NCBI GenBank assembly: GCA_945946715.1 | Contig: CAMEWU010000018.1 | Location: 1-18,181, forward strand | Reading direction: 5' to 3' | Source: an uncultured Clostridium sp. | Lineage (GTDB): Bacteria; Bacillota; Clostridia; Lachnospirales; Lachnospiraceae | Length of the DNA: 18,181 nucleotides | Part shown: positions 14,622 to 18,181 of the stretch, in pieces | How positions within the stretch are numbered: the first letter of the stretch is position 1 | How the letters are laid out: each line of letters begins with the position of its first letter | The notes under the pieces: generated by a model | What the model saw: the letters and a program-made list of their open reading frames with translations, nothing else | Told to the model about the DNA's origin: nothing | Database searches by the model: none | Program-made: the position numbers and the translations under genes

Positions 14622-15068
14622 ATGGAAGTTATTTTATTGCAGGACGTAAAGGCACTTGGAAAAAAGGGTCAGATTGTAAAAGTGAATGATGGATATGCAA
14701 GAAATTTTATATTGCCAAAGAAGCTGGGGGTAGAAGCAAATAGTAAGAATATGAATGATTTAAAGCTTCAGAAGGCAAATGAAGAAAAAATAGCAGCAGA
14801 GCAGTTAGCTGCAGCAAAAGCATTGGCAGAGGAATTAAAAGATAAGGAAATTGTATTGACTTTGAAAACAGGAGAAGGTGGAAAAACCTTTGGTTCTGTA
14901 TCATCAAAAGAGATTGCAGAGGCGGCAAAGAGTCAGTTAAGTTTAGATATAGATAAGAAGAAGATACAGTTAAAAGATAGTATTAAGTCTTTGGGTGTAC
15001 ACAATGTAGCAATTAAATTGCATGCAAAGGTAACAGCAGAATTAAAAGTGAAAGTAACAGAAGGTTAA
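14622..15068 (+). CDS. rplI: 50S ribosomal protein L9
   Basis: L9 binds 23S rRNA near the base of the L1 stalk of the large subunit. The length of 148 residues is standard. The N-terminal domain carries the L9 signature (GKKGQIVKVNDGYARNFILP), followed by the long charged connecting helix and a C-terminal domain with LKTGEGGKTFGSVSSKEIA. The gene begins 1 bp after the gdpP stop, and its SD (AAGGAGATA) lies in the end of gdpP, so translation is probably coupled. dnaB follows after 19 bp. Confidence 0.98.
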   Translation: MEVILLQDVKALGKKGQIVKVNDGYARNFILPKKLGVEANSKNMNDLKLQKANEEKIAAEQLAAAKALAEELKDKEIVLTLKTGEGGKTFGSVSSKEIAEAAKSQLSLDIDKKKIQLKDSIKSLGVHNVAIKLHAKVTAELKVKVTEG

Positions 15069-15087
15069 GGTTGAAAGATTACAAATC

Positions 15088-16437
15088 ATGGAAGAAGCAG
15101 TAATTCGTAAAACACAACCAAATAGCGTAGAATCGGAGCAGGCAGTTTTGGCATCCATGCTGATGAGCCGGGAAGCGGTTGTAAATGTAGCTGATATGCT
15201 GACCAAAGAGGATTTTTATCAGCCTCAGTATGGTGCTATTTTCGAGGCAATGGTAGAACTTTATCATGAAGGAACCTCCATTGATTTAATTACACTGATG
15301 GAACGGCTGAAAGAGAAAGGCGTACCGGAAAATGTATACAGTATAGAGACCATGCAGGAACTGATGAGCGTGGTTCCTACATCGGCAAATGCAAAAAAAT
15401 ATGCGGGAATTGTAAAAGACCGGGCAAACATGCGCCGAGTTATTAAACTGGCAGAAAATGCAGCCAATGACTGCTATTCATTAAAAGATACATCAACCAA
15501 TATTCTTAGTCATATTGAAAATGAAGTGTTAGAGATGACACAACAGGGAAATGCCGGTGACGATATTGTTCCTATTCGGGAAGTGGTAGATAATGTGCTC
15601 CGGAATATTCGTGAGGCATCCAAGCAGCAGGGAAACATTACCGGAGTTCCAACCGGATTTATTGACCTGGATGACATGTTGACAGGACTTCATGGTTCGG
15701 AACTGATTCTGGTGGCAGCCAGGCCGGCAATGGGTAAAACTGCATTTGTACTGAATATTGCGGAGTATGTAATATTGAAAACAGATGTACCGGTTGCTAT
15801 TTTCAATTTCGAAATGAATAAAGAGCAGTTAGTACAGCGTATGATTGCCATGGAATCACAGGTAAATTCCCAGAATATTCGTACCGGTAATTTACAGGAT
15901 GACCAGTGGATGAAGTTGTATGAGAGTTCCAATATCATCGGTGGAACGAAATTATTTATTGAAGACCAGTCCAATGTAACCATTGGAGACATTCGAAATA
16001 AATGTCGAAAATTAAAGCAACGGCATAATGTAGGCTTGATTATCATTGACTATTTACAGTTGATGAGTGGAAGTGGCAGAAGTGATTCTCGTCAGCAGGA
16101 AGTTTCGGAAATCTCCAGAGGGCTTAAGGTGTTGGCAAAGGAATTAGATGTGCCGATTATTGCACTATCTCAGTTGAGTCGTGCAGTTGAAGCCAGAACC
16201 GACCACCGGCCAATGCTTTCTGATTTGCGTGAATCCGGCTCTATCGAGCAGGATGCGGACGTTGTTATGTTCATTTACAGAGAAGATAAGTATCGGGATG
16301 ATTTGCCGGAAGAGGATAAGAATAAGGCGGAAATCATCATAGCCAAGCAGAGAAATGGTGCGACAGGAACCATTATGCTGGGATGGCAGGGAGAGTATAC
16401 AAAGTTCGTGAATTTGGAGAAGAGTAGAAGAGGATAA
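15088..16437 (+). CDS. dnaB: Replicative DNA helicase DnaB
   Basis: This is the hexameric 5'-3' helicase of the replication fork. The N-terminal domain (about 1-110; SVESEQAVLASML) binds primase. The RecA-like C-terminal domain has Walker A ARPAMGKTAF (Lys217), a Walker B region LIIIDYLQLMSG (about 315-326), DLRESGSIEQDADVV, and an end typical of the family (AKQRNGATGTIML). Its 449 residues match an uninterrupted family member, so no intein is present. The SD is weak (AAGGTTGAAAG at about 15066-15076). It ends the gdpP-rplI-dnaB block; no clear U-tract terminator follows, only the inverted repeat at 16467-16632. Confidence 0.98.
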   Translation: MEEAVIRKTQPNSVESEQAVLASMLMSREAVVNVADMLTKEDFYQPQYGAIFEAMVELYHEGTSIDLITLMERLKEKGVPENVYSIETMQELMSVVPTSANAKKYAGIVKDRANMRRVIKLAENAANDCYSLKDTSTNILSHIENEVLEMTQQGNAGDDIVPIREVVDNVLRNIREASKQQGNITGVPTGFIDLDDMLTGLHGSELILVAARPAMGKTAFVLNIAEYVILKTDVPVAIFNFEMNKEQLVQRMIAMESQVNSQNIRTGNLQDDQWMKLYESSNIIGGTKLFIEDQSNVTIGDIRNKCRKLKQRHNVGLIIIDYLQLMSGSGRSDSRQQEVSEISRGLKVLAKELDVPIIALSQLSRAVEARTDHRPMLSDLRESGSIEQDADVVMFIYREDKYRDDLPEEDKNKAEIIIAKQRNGATGTIMLGWQGEYTKFVNLEKSRRG

Positions 16438-16466
16438 ATTAAGGGTTAACATAATGCCTGCGACCG

Positions 16467-16632
16467 CGGTTTTAAGGATATATATTCCCTCACGACACGC
16501 TTGCGCTCTGGCCAGCACGTAGCGGTACGTAAGGCTGTGCATCACAAATATCATGGATCATTGATTACAAAGCACAGCCTAAGTACCGACGTGCTTCTAA
16601 GGTCGTTGCGTGAACATATATCCTCAAAACCG
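16467..16632. repeat. 166-bp imperfect inverted repeat between dnaB and the HD-GYP gene
   Basis: The outer arms, 21 bp (16467-16487 against 16612-16632), match at 19 of 21 positions. The inner arms (16515-16540 against 16572-16594) share GCACGT, GGTAC and AGGCTGTGC with small length differences, and enclose a 31-bp AT-rich loop. The centres of the arms (16488-16514 and 16595-16611) are less alike. Both outer-arm mismatches become G-U pairs in a minus-strand RNA. It contains no ORF. It could be a MITE-like element or a relic of insertion. Confidence 0.55.
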
Positions 16633-16677
16633 ATGCTGTAGGAATGGGTAAGAACCATAATTTATAAGGAGTATATT

Positions 16678-18030
16678 ATGCCTGAAACATTTATGTTAGA
16701 TATATTCGTTAATGAAATGATGAACTACATTCGGCTCTTACTTATGATAATAGTAATGCTTAGTCTGCAGCATTTAATTTTTCTGGAATACAATACTGAA
16801 AAACAAAAAAAGATCACGAAAATCATTATTTTTGTATACATTGCAATTATGATTGTGCTTTCTCTTCTTATGAGTTTTATCATTTCAAGTCTCATTTTGT
16901 ATATAATTAGAGCCATATGGAGCTTTCTGATATTTGTCCCATCTATATACAGCTCGATCACAGGGCGAAAAAAAGCCAAGTGGTTGGGTCTGTTCATTTT
17001 TGTTCCGATGATGGGATATTTTGACTCAATATTTGCGCTCCTAGAATTGCCGGTTACAGTTGGATTCGTTCCGGAAGAAAATGAGAATGTTTTCGAAATA
17101 ATTGTGTGTTCAGTAATATTAGCCGCTCTGGCACTGCTGATGTACAAGAAGCCTCCATTTCTCCGCCATTTGGAACGTGATATCGAAAAACGAACTCTGA
17201 ATGTTTTCGAAGAAATAGGGCTGTGGGCTGTGGGAATATGGCTGGTTATATATTATGCATTTATTCCGAAGTTGTTTCCGGATATTTCGTCTGTGCTCAA
17301 TGCATATCTCGGCATATCAAACTTCATTGTGGCTGCGGTCATCATCCTGTTGATTGTCGATTCCAACCATAGAAACTTTTACTACAAGCAGAACACTACG
17401 CTGCAAAAGTCGCTTATAACGACAATGGCTGATCTCGTTGAAAACCGCGACGAGAACACCGGCGGACATATCCAGCGTACCGCAAAATATGTAGAAATAA
17501 TCGCACGAAAGCTAAGAAGTGAAAATAAATACACCCATATTCTTACCGACAAATATATCGAGGACATGGTAATAGCTGCACCGCTTCACGATGTTGGAAA
17601 GATACATATTCCCGACGCAGTGCTTAACAAGCCCGGAAAGCTGGACGATGACGAGTTCGCTATGATGAAGTCCCATGCCGCTGCGGGCGGAAAGATTATC
17701 GACCGAGTTGAAGACAGCGTAGGTGACATCAACTATCTGCGAATTGCAAAGGAGATGGCGGAATACCACCATGAGCGAATGGACGGAAAAGGCTATCCCC
17801 ACGGCATAAAGGGAGAGGATATTCCATTGTGTGCAAAGATTCTTGCGGTAGCGGACGTATTTGACGCGCTTATATCAAAACGTTGCTACAAGGAGCCAAT
17901 GCCTCTTGACAAGGCATTCACAATTATTGCGGAGGAGAGAGGCTCGCATTTTGATACTGACGTTGCAAATGCGTTTCTTGAAAGCCGTTCAGAAATAGAA
18001 CAGTTTATCAATGAATTATCCATCGAATAA
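16678..18030 (+). CDS. Membrane HD-GYP domain protein, probable cyclic-di-GMP phosphodiesterase
   Basis: The N-terminal ~235 residues hold about seven hydrophobic segments, similar in style to the membrane parts of sensor kinases. A short linker (DSNHRNFYYKQN) leads to an HD-GYP domain (about 250-440). The catalytic pattern is complete: His264, HDVGK (His304, Asp305, Lys308), a further His in MKSHAAAG, HHERMDGKGYP (His364, His365, Asp369, Gly372-Tyr373-Pro374) and ADVFDAL. HD-GYP proteins hydrolyse c-di-GMP; activity here is inferred from residues. The start ATG 16678 follows AAGGAG (16666-16671). Codons such as GAC, AAC, ACC, GGC and CGC are more frequent in its second half than in neighbouring genes, and an inverted repeat lies just upstream, so it may have been acquired. 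Confidence 0.9.
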   Translation: MPETFMLDIFVNEMMNYIRLLLMIIVMLSLQHLIFLEYNTEKQKKITKIIIFVYIAIMIVLSLLMSFIISSLILYIIRAIWSFLIFVPSIYSSITGRKKAKWLGLFIFVPMMGYFDSIFALLELPVTVGFVPEENENVFEIIVCSVILAALALLMYKKPPFLRHLERDIEKRTLNVFEEIGLWAVGIWLVIYYAFIPKLFPDISSVLNAYLGISNFIVAAVIILLIVDSNHRNFYYKQNTTLQKSLITTMADLVENRDENTGGHIQRTAKYVEIIARKLRSENKYTHILTDKYIEDMVIAAPLHDVGKIHIPDAVLNKPGKLDDDEFAMMKSHAAAGGKIIDRVEDSVGDINYLRIAKEMAEYHHERMDGKGYPHGIKGEDIPLCAKILAVADVFDALISKRCYKEPMPLDKAFTIIAEERGSHFDTDVANAFLESRSEIEQFINELSIE

Positions 18031-18181
18031 TTTTGAATCTAATTATTTAGCACCAAACCCTCGTGTGAAAATACTTGCAGGAATTGCTCGTTCAACCATA
18101 TGGACCGCGGAGTGTCTCGCAAATTCCAGTAATACGCTCTGTTGCTGTGCCTATTTTTCTGCGATATACTCCTTCAAAAAG
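18031..18181. other. Terminal 151 bp without a supported gene
   Basis: No terminator, RNA gene or convincing ORF is seen. On the minus strand one frame is open from the window edge to a TGA (about 29 codons). Another reads from 18180 to a TAA at 18043-18045 with one in-frame TAG (18151-18153). Either could be the end of a gene or pseudogene that lies mostly outside the window; neither is recognised. Confidence 0.3.

Noticed and set aside
15088..16437. Intein in dnaB
   Set aside because: The 449-residue length and uninterrupted Walker A to Walker B spacing show there is none.
16441..16677. Cyclic-di-GMP riboswitch ahead of the HD-GYP gene
   Set aside because: The conserved GEMM core sequences are not seen; the region is explained by the inverted repeat.

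Overview
The window looks like chromosomal DNA of a low-to-moderate GC, spore-forming member of the Firmicutes, most likely a Lachnospiraceae-type clostridium. The reasons are strong AGGAGG-type ribosome binding sites, sigma-A-like promoters, the gdpP-rplI-dnaB block that is common in Firmicutes, a PdaA-like cortex deacetylase, and a SpoVK/CbxX-like AAA ATPase. No phage, IS element, CRISPR array, rRNA or tRNA was seen. Nearly all genes lie on the + strand; the one minus-strand gene I support is a small toxin-like gene.

Layout: (1) 1-1472: an unrecognised membrane protein, possibly cut at the window edge and carrying a 46-bp compound palindrome in its coding sequence, then a PdaA-type polysaccharide deacetylase lipoprotein. 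(2) 1521-2974: glucose-6-phosphate isomerase with its own promoter. (3) 2985-3417: a compact locus that looks like a type I toxin-antitoxin module. A minus-strand holin-like peptide gene has its Shine-Dalgarno folded into a hairpin. Facing it is a structured + strand RNA, and the two share a 12-bp perfect bidirectional terminator. (4) 3453-10957: a regulatory and transport cluster made of an OmpR-type response regulator, an intramembrane-sensing type histidine kinase, a large two-domain FtsX permease, an ABC ATPase, a secreted and membrane-anchored CARDB-like protein, and a MacB-type permease without its own ATPase. Tandem TTACA-N4-TGTAA-like operators sit just before the permease promoter, which suggests that the two-component system controls the transporter. 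(5) 10960-12467: a TerB-like/AAA ATPase gene. (6) 12542-16437: gdpP (c-di-AMP phosphodiesterase), rplI and dnaB. (7) 16441-18181: a 166-bp imperfect inverted repeat, then a membrane HD-GYP protein (probable c-di-GMP phosphodiesterase) whose codon use differs from its neighbours, then 151 bp with no clear gene.

The likely logic of the central cluster is that a stress or antimicrobial peptide is sensed at the membrane by the kinase and the transporter, the regulator is phosphorylated, and the ABC operon is induced. The locus most worth following up is the type I toxin-antitoxin module at 2985-3417. Next are the operator/terminator overlap at 5313-5402 and the four-gene ABC system with two dissimilar permeases and a single ATPase.
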